DNA of 64,000 nt from Bacteroidota bacterium (GTDB lineage Bacteria; Bacteroidota; Bacteroidia; B-17B0; Aurantibacillaceae). A model generated the notes under the pieces. It saw only the letters and a list, made by a program, of their open reading frames with translations, searched no databases and was not told the origin of the DNA. Each line of letters begins with the position of its first letter. The first letter of the stretch is position 1. The stretch is taken from assembly GCA_025362395.1 (NCBI GenBank), contig JANYGK010000005.1, forward strand, positions 18,835 to 82,834, in the 5' to 3' direction. This document shows, piece by piece, positions 8,586-17,652 of this stretch. Both the position numbers and the translations under genes were made by a program.

Positions 8586-9989
8586 ATGGAAGAATCTACT
8601 CAAACACCTAAATATAAAAGATTATATCAGTTTTTATTAGTTTTGGCTTTAACTCCGGTATTAATTTATGCGGCTTGGTGTGGTTTTAATATTCATAAAT
8701 ATTCTCATGAAAGAGCGGAGATCAGAAAGGACTACAGCGAAATAAATAATATTCAATATGGTTTATTATCCGTTGATGCATGGAAGGAAAACATTTTTGA
8801 TATTGTAGATACTCAGATTCAACAATTTGAATTTAGTGAGCAACAGGAGGACACCTTAAAAAAAGAATTAAATAAGGTGTTGGGTGCCTTGGTAAATAAA
8901 GCTGAAAGAGTTGCGACAAAAAAACAAACGACATTAAAGGGTAAGATTACAAAATTTGCGGTTAAAAACTTTGTAGATGTAGACGCTTATAAGAAGAGAG
9001 TCCCTGAGTTTAGTCAAACTATTATTGAAGAATTAAAAAAACCGGGCAGTAAAGACAGGTTAAGATTCCTTGCACAAAACAAATTGAAAGAATTTGCAGC
9101 TAAAACTCATGACAGTATTGATAATACAGCTAAACTTCAGGTTATTTTAGACAAATACCATGCAGCAGGTATTCAAGAATTCAATAAAAAAATTGACAGA
9201 AAAATTAATTACCTACAGGTAAAAACGTACAATTATACTTTTATATTAATTGGTTGCCTTACCTTATTTTTACTATTATGGATAGTATACAGGAATAGGC
9301 GTAATATGTATACCCCTTTATTTACCATGTCGGTATTAATGGCTTTAATTACTTTAATTATTGGTCTTGGAGCACCAATGATAGAGATTGACGCAAGGAT
9401 TAAAGAGCTGAGCTTTGAATTAATAGGAAAGCATTTAATGTTTAATGACCAAGTTATATTTTATCAAAGCAAAAGTATTTTAGATGTCGTGCATATATTA
9501 ATTACTAATGGAAAAGCTGATTCTATACTTGTAGGTATTCTTATATTAATATTCAGTGTTATATTTCCTATTACAAAATTACTTTCAACTAAAATATATT
9601 TACTCGGAAATGAAAAATGGAAAAAAAATAAAGTCATTTATTTCTTTGCTTTTAAATCCGGAAAATGGTCTATGGCAGATGTAATGGTAGTAGCTATCTT
9701 TATGGCTTATATAGGATTTAAAGGAATATTAGATAACCAACTTAAGCATTTAAATTTAAAGACAAAATCTTTAGAAACCATTGCCACAAATGAAACATCA
9801 CTACAGCCCGGCTTTATTTTATTTATTGCTTACGTTATTTTTGGATTAATATTAGGTGTTATCCTTAAGAAAATTACTTCTAATGTTCCGATGGGAAGCC
9901 GTTTAAAATATTTCGCGAAAAGATTACAAATGAATAAAGGATTCTTCAAAAAAGATAAAATTAAAGCAACGGATAATCTACCTAGTTAG
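8586..9989 (+). CDS. PqiA-domain membrane protein with long extracytoplasmic N-terminal region
   Basis: A 467-residue protein. One membrane helix near residues 17-33 is followed by about 180 charged, helical residues, then a paraquat-inducible protein A domain (about 235-440) with four hydrophobic segments. The PqiA-type block KSGKWSMADVMVVAIFMAYI is clear near 355. PqiA partners PqiB/MCE proteins in envelope lipid transport, but no MCE gene is visible. The large coiled insert ahead of the domain is not in E. coli PqiA. Its stop overlaps by 8 bases with a convergent response regulator. Confidence 0.75.
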   Translation: MEESTQTPKYKRLYQFLLVLALTPVLIYAAWCGFNIHKYSHERAEIRKDYSEINNIQYGLLSVDAWKENIFDIVDTQIQQFEFSEQQEDTLKKELNKVLGALVNKAERVATKKQTTLKGKITKFAVKNFVDVDAYKKRVPEFSQTIIEELKKPGSKDRLRFLAQNKLKEFAAKTHDSIDNTAKLQVILDKYHAAGIQEFNKKIDRKINYLQVKTYNYTFILIGCLTLFLLLWIVYRNRRNMYTPLFTMSVLMALITLIIGLGAPMIEIDARIKELSFELIGKHLMFNDQVIFYQSKSILDVVHILITNGKADSILVGILILIFSVIFPITKLLSTKIYLLGNEKWKKNKVIYFFAFKSGKWSMADVMVVAIFMAYIGFKGILDNQLKHLNLKTKSLETIATNETSLQPGFILFIAYVIFGLILGVILKKITSNVPMGSRLKYFAKRLQMNKGFFKKDKIKATDNLPS

Positions 9990-10347
9990 AAAAAAGTTTT
10001 TCATTAATGAGTTTTACAATAGATTGCACTTTAATTGGTTTTATTAAGTAGTGAATATTATACCTATTGTCGTTCCTTGGTGAATCAGGGTTTGCGCTGA
10101 TCTTTATAATATTTACAAATTCATTAATTTTTAAGATATCATCTGATTTTTCCCATCCTAAACCGTCCGGTAAATTATTATCAATAATAACCCAATCAGG
10201 AGTCGTTAACCTGATGGCTTCTAAACCCGATTTTAATGTATGAAAATAAGTAACATCATACCCTTGCGAAATGAGCATGCTTGACAGAAGAAAACACAGA
10301 TCAGGTTCATCATCAATAATTAATATTTTTAAAGCTCCTGAGGACAT
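9982..10347 (-). CDS. Stand-alone response regulator (REC only)
   Basis: A 121-residue receiver domain with no output domain. Acidic pocket IIDDEPD, phosphoacceptor Asp in WVIIDNNLPDG (about residue 57) and the conserved Lys in YLIKPIKV are present. A CheY/Spo0F-like shuttle or phosphate-sink role is likely. It is convergent with the PqiA-like gene and divergent from the YtxH gene. No cognate kinase is adjacent. Confidence 0.85.
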   Translation of the reverse strand: MSSGALKILIIDDEPDLCFLLSSMLISQGYDVTYFHTLKSGLEAIRLTTPDWVIIDNNLPDGLGWEKSDDILKINEFVNIIKISANPDSPRNDNRYNIHYLIKPIKVQSIVKLINEKLFSN

Positions 10348-10497
10348 TTTCCGTGAGTATAAATATCTACATTATAAAATATAATCCACAATAATTTTAC
10401 TTAATTTATGTAAAATAATTAAAGATATAGATGGCATTATATTATAACTATCATAATAATTATACTAAAAAAATTAAACAATTAAAAACTCAAGATT

Positions 10498-10767
10498 ATG
10501 ACAAGTGGTGCAAAAACAATTTTAGGCCTTTTAGCTGTAGGTGCAGCAGGCGTAGCAGTAGGCATGTTATTGGCTCCTGAAAAAGGGACTGATATGCGTA
10601 AAACAATCAAAGATACAATTGGTGATTTAAGCGATAAATTGACTGATTTTATTGATGACGGTAAAGAAAAATTAGCTAATGCTTCTGATGAAATCAGAAC
10701 ACATGCTAACGGAATTAAAAAAGAAGTTAAAGCAGGCGTAGATCATACTAAACAAGCTTTATCTTAA
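10498..10767 (+). CDS. YtxH-domain small membrane protein
   Basis: An 89-residue protein with one N-terminal helix (ILGLLAVGAAGVAVGMLLAP) followed by the YtxH-type EKGTDMRK and an amphipathic helical tail rich in Lys/Asp. The family (general stress protein YtxH of Bacillus) is stress-induced and of unknown mechanism. A terminator-like hairpin follows before the holin-like gene. Confidence 0.82.
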   Translation: MTSGAKTILGLLAVGAAGVAVGMLLAPEKGTDMRKTIKDTIGDLSDKLTDFIDDGKEKLANASDEIRTHANGIKKEVKAGVDHTKQALS

Positions 10768-10778
10768 TTCTTTAAATA

Positions 10779-10814
10779 AAAATACTCTCGTATCAATTGG
10801 TGCGAGAGTATTTT
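10779..10814 (+). terminator. Hairpin after YtxH gene
   Basis: Arms AAAATACTCTCG and CGAGAGTATTTT (10779-10790 and 10803-10814) form a perfect 12-base stem with a 12-base loop, followed by a weak T tract. It lies 12 bases past the YtxH stop and 16 bases before the next start, so it may attenuate rather than fully stop transcription. Confidence 0.7.
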
Positions 10815-10829
10815 ATATAATCTAAAACT

Positions 10830-11546
10830 ATGGAAAAGACAAGTGAAATTGTACATAATTTGTATACCAATACTAATGAATTTGTAAAATTACAGGCACG
10901 GTCTGTAAAGTTAGAAATATACGAACGTATTACCAATATTATATCAAGTGGTATCAGTGTTGGCTTTATTGTACTATTTGCTTTGTTTTCTTTTTTATTC
11001 ATAAACTTTGGATTTGCTTATTATTTAAGTGAATTATTCCAATCAAGAACTTACGGCTTTTTAGCTGTAGGAGGATTTTACTTTTTAGTGCTTGGCATTT
11101 ACGTCTTATTAAAAGATAAGATCGCAAAAAATAAATTAAAAAATACGATCTTACTTAAAGTAAGTAAAACAATGGGCGATTACGACATCATGTTAAAAGA
11201 ACAGGATATAGTGCATGCGCAGTTATCTGTTTCGGAAAATTTATTAAAAGAAAATTTTGAAGAGCTTAAACAAAAAGTGGATTCTATAAAAGAAGATATT
11301 GATAAATTTAAAGGAAATTTTATCGCAGATGAAAACGCTACTGTAGGCCCAAAAGTTCCAAGGATACTCATGACAGAAGCTGTTAATTTTGTTTTGAAGA
11401 ATTTTGTTTTGAAAAACTCAGGTTTTATTGTAAAAAACGTGTTACCGGTAATAGCTAACACATTTCTTACTTCAAAAGCCTTTCATGAAGATAAAAAAAC
11501 AAGCTTATTGGAAAATTTAAAATTAAAGTTTACTAAATTTCTTTAG
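10830..11546 (+). CDS. Holin superfamily III-like (DUF1469-type) membrane protein with coiled-coil C-terminus
   Basis: A 238-residue protein. The first about 110 residues match the bacterial DUF1469/'phage holin family' pattern: a helix (QARSVKLEIYERI) and two membrane segments (GFIVLFALFSFLFINFGFAY and YGFLAVGGFYFLVLGIYVLL). The rest is charged and coiled-coil-like (ENFEELKQKVDSIKEDIDKF) and ends in a hydrophobic stretch. Despite the family name nothing around it is phage. The usual context is YtxH plus DUF1469, as here, suggesting a stress-related envelope pair. It overlaps the convergent response regulator by 14 bases. Confidence 0.7.
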   Translation: MEKTSEIVHNLYTNTNEFVKLQARSVKLEIYERITNIISSGISVGFIVLFALFSFLFINFGFAYYLSELFQSRTYGFLAVGGFYFLVLGIYVLLKDKIAKNKLKNTILLKVSKTMGDYDIMLKEQDIVHAQLSVSENLLKENFEELKQKVDSIKEDIDKFKGNFIADENATVGPKVPRILMTEAVNFVLKNFVLKNSGFIVKNVLPVIANTFLTSKAFHEDKKTSLLENLKLKFTKFL

Positions 11547-11955
11547 CGTTTTCAATAGCCAGTAACTTGAAAGTACTTACAACTTTTATCAGGTCTTTAT
11601 AATTAGAAGGCTTAACAAAAAAATCATTTACACCTAATTCTTTACATTTATTTTTTTCGGCATCATTGCTTGTAGTAGAAAAAATAATAGTAGAAAAATC
11701 TTTAAAATATTCTTTAACGGATAATTCTTTAATGGCTTCTTTGCCATTTTTTTTTGGCATATTTAAATCAACTACGAGTAACGAAGGCAATTTAGAAATA
11801 ATGCCGCTATCAAACTTTTTAAAGTGGTTCAGAAGATCTATTCCATTACTTACAAATATTAAGTCAATACTATAATTGATTTCATTAAATGCAGACTTTA
11901 GTAAGAACTGGTCATCCTCGTCATCTTCCGCTATAAGTATATAATCCCTATTCAT
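11533..11955 (-). CDS. Stand-alone response regulator (Rcp1-like REC)
   Basis: A 140-residue receiver of the Rcp1/CheY-like type common in Bacteroidota and cyanobacteria: ILIAEDDEDDQFLL (acidic pocket), phosphoacceptor Asp in LLVVDLNMPKKNGKEA, Thr region IIFSTTSND, and Lys in FFVKPSNY. There is no output domain. It is isolated, facing the holin-like gene tail to tail. Confidence 0.87.
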   Translation of the reverse strand: MNRDYILIAEDDEDDQFLLKSAFNEINYSIDLIFVSNGIDLLNHFKKFDSGIISKLPSLLVVDLNMPKKNGKEAIKELSVKEYFKDFSTIIFSTTSNDAEKNKCKELGVNDFFVKPSNYKDLIKVVSTFKLLAIENAKEI

Positions 11956-12206
11956 AACAGTATTAAAGATAACGGTAAATAAAATTATATCCTACAAAAA
12001 ATAAATCAACGGCCTTCTTTAAATATATTAAAACCATTTGTAGAAAATGTTATACATCAAACCCATTGCAGTTCACCCTGTTTCTTCCTATATATTTGTT
12101 AATCAACTATTTATTAATTATAGACAAATAATTAAATCTTACGATTGTTTGGCATTTGTTTTATAAGTAAACATGTATAAAACATAAACTTATAAAACTA
12201 TAAACA

Positions 12207-12446
12207 ATGAAAAAATCAGTTATCGCTATTATAGCATTATTTACATTAAGCTTAGCATCATGTAAAAAAGATTACAAATGTGAATGTGAAAAAACAAGAA
12301 CAAGCGGCTCAACAACAGTTACAACAGCGGATGGTAATTATACCTTTAAAGATACCCGTACACGTGCAGAATCACGTTGTAATGATCAGGCAACTACAGG
12401 AAACGACGGGTTTGGCGCTTACACAAGAAATTGTCAAATTAAGTAA
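12207..12446 (+). CDS. Small secreted lipoprotein, Cys-rich
   Basis: A 79-residue lipoprotein: signal peptide with lipobox LSLASCKKD, then a short domain with four further Cys (KCECEKT, SRCNDQ, TRNCQIK), a pattern repeated in many small Bacteroidota lipoproteins of unknown role. The paired Cys suggest two disulphides in the periplasm or at the cell surface. It is monocistronic and ends at a strong terminator. Confidence 0.75.
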   Translation: MKKSVIAIIALFTLSLASCKKDYKCECEKTRTSGSTTVTTADGNYTFKDTRTRAESRCNDQATTGNDGFGAYTRNCQIK

Positions 12447-12463
12447 TCATATTACTCAATTAT

Positions 12464-12494
12464 AAAAAAGCTTCAACCCTGTTGAAGCTTTTTT
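12464..12494 (+). terminator. Rho-independent terminator
   Basis: Arms AAAAAAGCTTCAAC and GTTGAAGCTTTTTT form a perfect 14-base stem around the loop CCT, with the U tract in the 3' arm. It lies 18 bases after the small lipoprotein stop. Confidence 0.88.
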
Positions 12495-12640
12495 AGTTTA
12501 ATTCATTATTAGCGAATAATTAACAAATTCAACGTACTATTTTAAATTATTTCAATAGAGTCAACCGAAAAGTTCTTCAATATGTATTAGCGCCTCACCG
12601 GCTTATTTATTACAGTCGATAAGCTTATGTGAATCTTAAG

Positions 12641-12793
12641 CTAAACCCTCTTTCCTCTTATAAGCCTTATAAGTATGGCTATAATGGCCAATACTAAAAG
12701 GATATGCACTAATTTACCTAATGTAAATACAAATGCTCCAATTACCCAACCTATCAATAAAATTATGGCTATTATATACAATAAATAATTCAT
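12641..12793 (-). CDS. lmo0937-type 50-residue membrane protein
   Basis: A complete 50-codon gene encoding MNYLLYIIAIILLIGWVIGA, a second hydrophobic helix around LVHILLVLAIIAILIRLI and a basic end (RGKRV). The two-helix layout with GWVIG and HILLVLAIIA matches the lmo0937/DUF5670 family of stress-associated miniproteins. It stands alone between the Cys-rich lipoprotein terminator and the second AI-2E gene. Confidence 0.75.
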   Translation of the reverse strand: MNYLLYIIAIILLIGWVIGAFVFTLGKLVHILLVLAIIAILIRLIRGKRV

Positions 12794-13008
12794 GATCCTT
12801 ATAAATTAATTTTACTAATATACTTAAAACATAATGCCATAGTATTTGCGCCCGGCTTTGCTTCAAATAAAATAGCAAATTATAGTGTATATATAATTCT
12901 ACATGTTTATTACATTAGATATATATTTACTTCTCCTTGGTTATTAATCTAAACTTTTTCGGGCAAGTAATTAGAGGAATAAATTTTGTATTAACCTGAA
13001 GAAAAACA

Positions 13009-14121
13009 ATGGGAACAGACGAAACAATTAATAAATACATATACGCTTTTTTTATTTTATTACTCGGCGTTTTTATTTTTATCGGCCTACAGGAATTTTT
13101 AAACGCGTTTCTAGGCTCAGTTGTTTTTTACGCTTTATTCAAAAACTTCATGTACTATCTTACAAGAAGGAAAAAATTAAAAAGATCATTTTCCGCGCTC
13201 ATTATTATAATTATTTCATTTATAATTGTTGTATTGCCTGTATGTGTTTTAGTGGCCATGTTATTTAATAAAGCAAATAATTTAGCGGATAATCCTCAAA
13301 TACTGGCAAGCTACATAGATAAATTTACTTTAAAGCTTAAAGAGCTCCCATTTGATGTATCGGCTGATACCATTGGGTTTAAAGTTAAAACATACATATC
13401 GGAAAACCTAGGCAGCGTTTTAAGTTCTTCCCTTAGCACGATCGGGAGTATTTTAATGATGTATTTTTTTCTTTATTTCCTGTTGATTAATACAAACTCT
13501 ATGGAGGCCCGTATTATTTACTTTCTTCCGTTTAAAAAATCAAAAATCGTGTTATTTGGAAAAGAATTGGTTGATCAAACTTACAGTAACGCTATCGGTG
13601 TTCCTTTAGTATCCGTTGCCCAAGGTATTTTTGCTTATATCTGTTATAAAATAGCGGGCCTTGATGACGCCGGTTTGTGGGCTATTTTAACAGGCTTTGC
13701 CTCTATTATTCCTTTAATAGGCACAGCTATGATATGGTTTCCTGTATCTCTCTTTCTATTTGCAGACAACTATCTATGGCAGGGAGTATTTGTTATGATC
13801 TATTGTATTGTTGTATTAAGCAATATTGATAATCTTGTAAGAATGGTTGTTTCTAAACGTGTTGGTGATGTGCATCCTGTTATTACCGTTTTGGGAGTAG
13901 TGATCGGTTTAAAATTCTTTGGCCTTCCCGGCTTGGTATTCGGTCCTTTACTTATTTCATATTTTATCATTCTTTCAAAATTATATTATATGGAGTACGC
14001 CAATAAACCTATCACGGCTACTGAACGGCAAATTAAAATGGAAACAAATTTAATGAAAGTACTTTTGAAAAAAATTGGTTTTTTAAACCCAATGGACGCA
14101 GGCAAAAAAACAAATTTATAA
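13009..14121 (+). CDS. AI-2E family transporter, second copy
   Basis: A 370-residue paralogue of the protein at 7473-8564, though clearly diverged. Hydrophobic segments cluster at residues 10-30, 60-85, 145-165 and 205-325. The family block AILTGFASIIPLIGTAMIWF is near 225 and VHPVITVLGVVIGLKFFGLP near 290, followed by GLVFGPLLISYFI. The substrate is unknown. The next gene starts two bases after the stop, so the two are translationally close. Confidence 0.87.
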   Translation: MGTDETINKYIYAFFILLLGVFIFIGLQEFLNAFLGSVVFYALFKNFMYYLTRRKKLKRSFSALIIIIISFIIVVLPVCVLVAMLFNKANNLADNPQILASYIDKFTLKLKELPFDVSADTIGFKVKTYISENLGSVLSSSLSTIGSILMMYFFLYFLLINTNSMEARIIYFLPFKKSKIVLFGKELVDQTYSNAIGVPLVSVAQGIFAYICYKIAGLDDAGLWAILTGFASIIPLIGTAMIWFPVSLFLFADNYLWQGVFVMIYCIVVLSNIDNLVRMVVSKRVGDVHPVITVLGVVIGLKFFGLPGLVFGPLLISYFIILSKLYYMEYANKPITATERQIKMETNLMKVLLKKIGFLNPMDAGKKTNL

Positions 14122-14123
14122 AC

Positions 14124-14840
14124 GTGAAAAACGCGCTTTCTATACTTATTCTTATCCTATGTATTACCGGAGCGTACTCTCAGAAAAAATACAATAAAAA
14201 ACAATTCAGAAAAGATTCTATTGCCATTATGAAGCCACCACTGATGAGGCTTCAGCTGCGAATTGATAATAAGCTTACCTTTTATAAAGGTAATTCTTAT
14301 AATATTCAAGGGTTTGACGCCGGTATATTATTAAAGGAAAAAATTCGCCTTACTTTAGGCTATTATTCGCTTAGTGATGAGCTCAGTGATTATTCCCGCA
14401 CCCAAGACGAAGGGTATTTTAACAGGCATTTAAATCTTAAATACGCAAGCACAAAGATAGAATTCGTTTATTTTAATTCTCGTTTTTTTACATTTGGAAT
14501 TCCCTTTGAATTTGGCTTTGGAGCAAACAAACTTACTTATACCACATCCCAAAACGATTTAACTCTTATTACAAGTAGAGGTTTTGTTTCCATATTAGAT
14601 GTTGGCGCTTCGGCAATTTTTAAGCCTATAAGATGGGTCGGTTTAAGAACAGTGGTAGGATATAGAAAAACCCTTCTTAACCAAGTATCGGGTTCAAAAT
14701 TAGACGGTGTATTTATATCGTTCGGTATAGCGGTTAACCTGCATGAGATAAGGAGAGATATAAGAATGTTTATACTTAAAAAGAAATATAAGCGCTTGGG
14801 AGATCCTTTAGATACAGCAGTTGATCTGATTACGGATTAA
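14124..14840 (+). CDS. Secreted, probable outer-membrane beta-barrel protein
   Basis: A 238-residue protein with a GTG start two bases after the AI-2E stop. A signal peptide (ALSILILILCITGAYSQ) precedes alternating beta-strand-like segments such as KIRLTLGYYSLSDEL and FFTFGIPFEFGFGANKL, which suggests a small barrel. I do not recognise the family. Coupling to an AI-2E permease suggests an envelope partner, which is inference. Confidence 0.6.
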   Translation: MKNALSILILILCITGAYSQKKYNKKQFRKDSIAIMKPPLMRLQLRIDNKLTFYKGNSYNIQGFDAGILLKEKIRLTLGYYSLSDELSDYSRTQDEGYFNRHLNLKYASTKIEFVYFNSRFFTFGIPFEFGFGANKLTYTTSQNDLTLITSRGFVSILDVGASAIFKPIRWVGLRTVVGYRKTLLNQVSGSKLDGVFISFGIAVNLHEIRRDIRMFILKKKYKRLGDPLDTAVDLITD

Positions 14841-14902
14841 TGATTTTAATATATATTATTTGAGCGGCAGTTACATCTTTTCCACCCTGCCTTATATTAA
14901 AT

Positions 14903-14932
14903 AAAAAAAGAGCGACTAACTACTCTTTTTTT
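14903..14932. terminator. Bidirectional terminator between convergent genes
   Basis: A7GAG and CTCT7 arms (14903-14912 and 14923-14932) around a 10-base loop. It can end transcription of the barrel gene on the plus strand and, because it overlaps the stop region of the minus-strand gene, of that gene too. Confidence 0.7.
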
Positions 14933-15164
14933 CATTTTCTTTTTTTGCCTGAAGAGGGTGTACATTTTTTTCAAGGTTCATTCCGTAGGTATAATTTGTA
15001 TGCAGGATCACATCATTACAATCGAAATGTTTTATAACACCGTTTTTCTCAAGCGCCACTACCCAACACGTATTTTGATGAATACCATAGTCAATAATTA
15101 AAATCGCTTGCCCTTGCCCAAGTGGGGTATCTACAGCAATGGAAGGATTAAGTTGAAGGATCAT
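14916..15164 (-). CDS. Hypothetical protein (82 aa), SH3/hexapeptide-like small beta domain
   Basis: An 82-residue soluble protein, MILQLNPSIAVDTPLGQGQA, with beta-rich sequence (ILIIDYGIHQNTCWVVAL, then IKHFDCNDVIL) and a Lys/Glu tail. The pattern of a GxGxA turn and tryptophan strand resembles small barrels in which a coupled regulatory value is read, but no family is claimed. It lies 10 bases downstream of the membrane-anchored receiver gene and is probably cotranscribed. Confidence 0.6.
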   Translation of the reverse strand: MILQLNPSIAVDTPLGQGQAILIIDYGIHQNTCWVVALEKNGVIKHFDCNDVILHTNYTYGMNLEKNVHPLQAKKENEKKSS

Positions 15165-15174
15165 GATATATGTT

Positions 15175-15684
15175 TTATTTTACCCAATAATGTAATGCCA
15201 GGTAAGTTATTACACCCATACTAATAAATGTTCCAAAAAATACAGCCATAAATACGTTTACACCAAATTCCGAAAGTAAATACCTAATAGGCTGCTGTAT
15301 CGTTTGATCAATAATGGATAAAATCTGTTGCCAAGCACTTCTATCATTACGGATATAATCTTTTGCTCCTAATTTCATTGCTTCTACAGCGGTAGCAACA
15401 TCTTCGTCAGATGATAAAATAACAACTTGGGTTTTAGGGTCTTTTTGTTTCACTTTCTGAAGCATATCTATTCCCGGGATACCACTATGCGCTGTCTCCT
15501 GCAAATAATCATCTACAACCACTAAATCAACCTGCCCGTTTATCATTCGTAAACAACTACGGCTGGTAAAGAAAAGTGAAATGTTTAATTTATCACCAAA
15601 TCTTTTTTTAAGGTATCTTCTTAATTTTCCTGCTATCATAACGTCGTCATTTAAAATAAAAACGTTTAAACTTTGAGTTTCCAT
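15175..15684 (-). CDS. Response regulator receiver with C-terminal membrane anchor
   Basis: A 169-residue protein. The receiver domain occupies about residues 5-130: FILNDDVMIAGKLR has the acidic pair shifted to ND, the phosphoacceptor is in LVVVDDYLQE, Ser/Thr is in VVILSSDED, and the conserved Lys falls in LGAKDYIRND. The C-terminus is a single hydrophobic helix (VFMAVFFGTFISMGVITYLA). There is no DNA-binding or enzyme domain. A receiver tethered to the membrane is unusual, and it would place the phospho-switch at the inner membrane. It may act with the small protein downstream. Confidence 0.8.
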   Translation of the reverse strand: METQSLNVFILNDDVMIAGKLRRYLKKRFGDKLNISLFFTSRSCLRMINGQVDLVVVDDYLQETAHSGIPGIDMLQKVKQKDPKTQVVILSSDEDVATAVEAMKLGAKDYIRNDRSAWQQILSIIDQTIQQPIRYLLSEFGVNVFMAVFFGTFISMGVITYLALHYWVK

Positions 15685-15732
15685 AATCTTTGTTTTTATA
15701 GGATTAATAAAAATTTAATAGATTAAATGTAC

Positions 15733-15897
15733 TTACTTTTTGCCGCGACTAATAAGAGCTATAATGGCCACAATAATTATTACGACAAGCAATATGCCCC
15801 ATACCATACCTGCTTTGAAAATACCTCCTACTACTGCACAACTTTGAAAAGTAAAGAACAAAATAGTTAGAAGAGAATATAAAATTGATGTTTTCAT
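15733..15897 (-). CDS. Small lipoprotein/membrane protein (54 aa)
   Basis: The ATG at 15897 (MKTSILYSLLTILFFTFQSC) is preferred over an upstream ATG at 15939, because it gives a normal lipoprotein signal with the Cys at about residue 20. After the lipobox comes AVVGGIFKAGMVWGILLVVI, one membrane helix, and a basic end SRGKK. Similar Cys-plus-helix miniproteins recur in Bacteroidota; the function is unknown. It is monocistronic. Confidence 0.65.
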   Translation of the reverse strand: MKTSILYSLLTILFFTFQSCAVVGGIFKAGMVWGILLVVIIIVAIIALISRGKK

Positions 15898-16080
15898 AAT
15901 ATGTTTTATATAAATGTTGCAAGTTCTATTCCAATGCATTTAATTTTTTTAAAAACTCTTTCCTACAATGATCAATGGTTAATGAGTATTTAATTCTACG
16001 GATTTTGTCGATTAACTAAAAGTAACATTATAATAAAAGTAAATAGGGTATGTGAAAACACTTTAACCATTAATAAAATA

Positions 16081-16116
16081 AAAAGCGGCATATCATATAA
16101 ATGATACGCCGCTTTT
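16081..16116. terminator. Terminator after rpoN
   Basis: Two 16-base arms (16081-16096, 16101-16116) with one mismatch, around the loop ATAA. Both flanks are A/T tracts, so it can serve the minus-strand rpoN and possibly opposing transcripts. Confidence 0.78.
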
Positions 16117-16129
16117 TATGTAGTATAAT

Positions 16130-17608
16130 TTAAGCTGCTTTTCTGAAATTTTTGCTTGGAATATTAAGTTCTTCTCTGTATTTAGCAACAGTTCTGCGGG
16201 CAATAGAATATTTTTTCTGAATTAATTGTTTAGCAATTTCTTCATCACTTAAAGGATTTTTCTTGTCTTCCGCTGAAACACATTCCATCAAAATACGTTT
16301 TACTTCGTTAGTACTTACTATCTCCCCTGTTGTAGTGCTTAGACCTTCGGCAAATAAGCTCTTCATTAAAATAGTTCCGTAAATTGTTTGAATGTATTTA
16401 CTATTTACGATTCTTGAAATAGTTGAAATATCAGAGTTAATCTCTTCAGCAATATTTTTTAAGATCAATGGTTTAAGGTCTGACTCTTCACCTGATAAAA
16501 AATATTTTTTTTGATGTTTCACAATTGCCTTGGCAACGGTTACCATCGTTTTTTCTCTTTGTTGTAAAGCATCAATAAACCATTTAGCACTTTCAATTTT
16601 ACTTTTAATAAAACCGGATGCTTCTTTCATACTTTTATCTTTAGATTTAGAATACGAATTAAGCATATCCACATAATCTTCGCTAATTTTTAATGGAGGG
16701 TGCTTCGCTGAATTTAAAAACAATTCCACATTTTCTCCCTGTACGGATACTGAAAAATCAGGCTCTATCGTTATTGCCCTACTTCCGCTTTCCTTAGAGC
16801 TTCCCGCAGGTACAGGATTTAATTTTTTAATTTCAACTAAAGCGTCTCTAAAATCTTCATCAACTATGCTTAACGCTTTTTTAATGGCATCAAAACTTTT
16901 AGTTGATAAAAGGTCCATACATTTTTCAAGAATCGCTATAGCGTTATAAGTATCTTTTGTTTTTTCAGATTTATGTTTTAACTGAACCAATAAACATTCC
17001 TGTAAGTTTTTACAGCCAATACCAATGGGTTCAAGTACTTTAATTTTATCCAATACATCTTCTAATTCTTCTTCTGTTACAAATGTATTTTGTACAAATG
17101 ATAATTCGTCAGAAATATCACTAATAGTTCTTCTTAAGTAGCCGTCACTGTCTAATGTATTTATTAAATAAGAACCGATCTCTTTTTGTTTATCCGTTAA
17201 AGGCAATAATTTTAACTGGTCAATTAATGGCTCTGTAAAATCGTGGCTCTCTAAAAATACCTGTTCTCTTTTATCATCTTCATTTACATGATTGTTTGCC
17301 TCATATTTATAATCATCTAAGGTATCTTTATCCATATAATCCGTATAATCATAATCTTCTCCCAACTTACCTTCCGATACGGCATCTTCATTTTCAGCAC
17401 CGGCTTCTTTCTCATCTTTTGAGTTGTCAGAATCCTCTGCGGGGGTTACGTCTTCCATGTCGTATTCCAACGCGGGATTAATAGCCATTTCCGCTGCTAT
17501 GCATTGTTCTAAAGCAACTGTAGGCAAAGACAACATATTGAAAAGTTGAATTTGCTGAGAAGTTAATTTTTGAGTTTGTCTTTGTGATTGAGATTGTATA
17601 ATTGCCAT
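16130..17608 (-). CDS. rpoN: RNA polymerase sigma-54 factor
   Basis: A 492-residue sigma-54. Residues 1-50 are Gln-rich activator-interacting region I (QSQSQRQTQKLTSQQIQLFN). An acidic region II follows to about 120. The core-binding domain spans about 120-310. The HTH and the RpoN box ARRTVAKYRE at about 470-479 recognise the -24 element, followed by LNIPSKNFRKAA. All regions are present, so it should be functional. An NtrC-type activator lies about 2 kb upstream on the opposite strand, which gives the holoenzyme a local partner. Confidence 0.96.
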   Translation of the reverse strand: MAIIQSQSQRQTQKLTSQQIQLFNMLSLPTVALEQCIAAEMAINPALEYDMEDVTPAEDSDNSKDEKEAGAENEDAVSEGKLGEDYDYTDYMDKDTLDDYKYEANNHVNEDDKREQVFLESHDFTEPLIDQLKLLPLTDKQKEIGSYLINTLDSDGYLRRTISDISDELSFVQNTFVTEEELEDVLDKIKVLEPIGIGCKNLQECLLVQLKHKSEKTKDTYNAIAILEKCMDLLSTKSFDAIKKALSIVDEDFRDALVEIKKLNPVPAGSSKESGSRAITIEPDFSVSVQGENVELFLNSAKHPPLKISEDYVDMLNSYSKSKDKSMKEASGFIKSKIESAKWFIDALQQREKTMVTVAKAIVKHQKKYFLSGEESDLKPLILKNIAEEINSDISTISRIVNSKYIQTIYGTILMKSLFAEGLSTTTGEIVSTNEVKRILMECVSAEDKKNPLSDEEIAKQLIQKKYSIARRTVAKYREELNIPSKNFRKAA

Positions 17609-17652
17609 AACCGTAAATTTTGTATATTATTATTAAACTGATTTAAATTTGA

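Noticed and set aside
10830..11546. 'Phage holin' family signature as a sign of a prophage
   Set aside because: No phage structural, integrase or lysis gene is nearby. The YtxH plus DUF1469 pairing is a common chromosomal stress arrangement.
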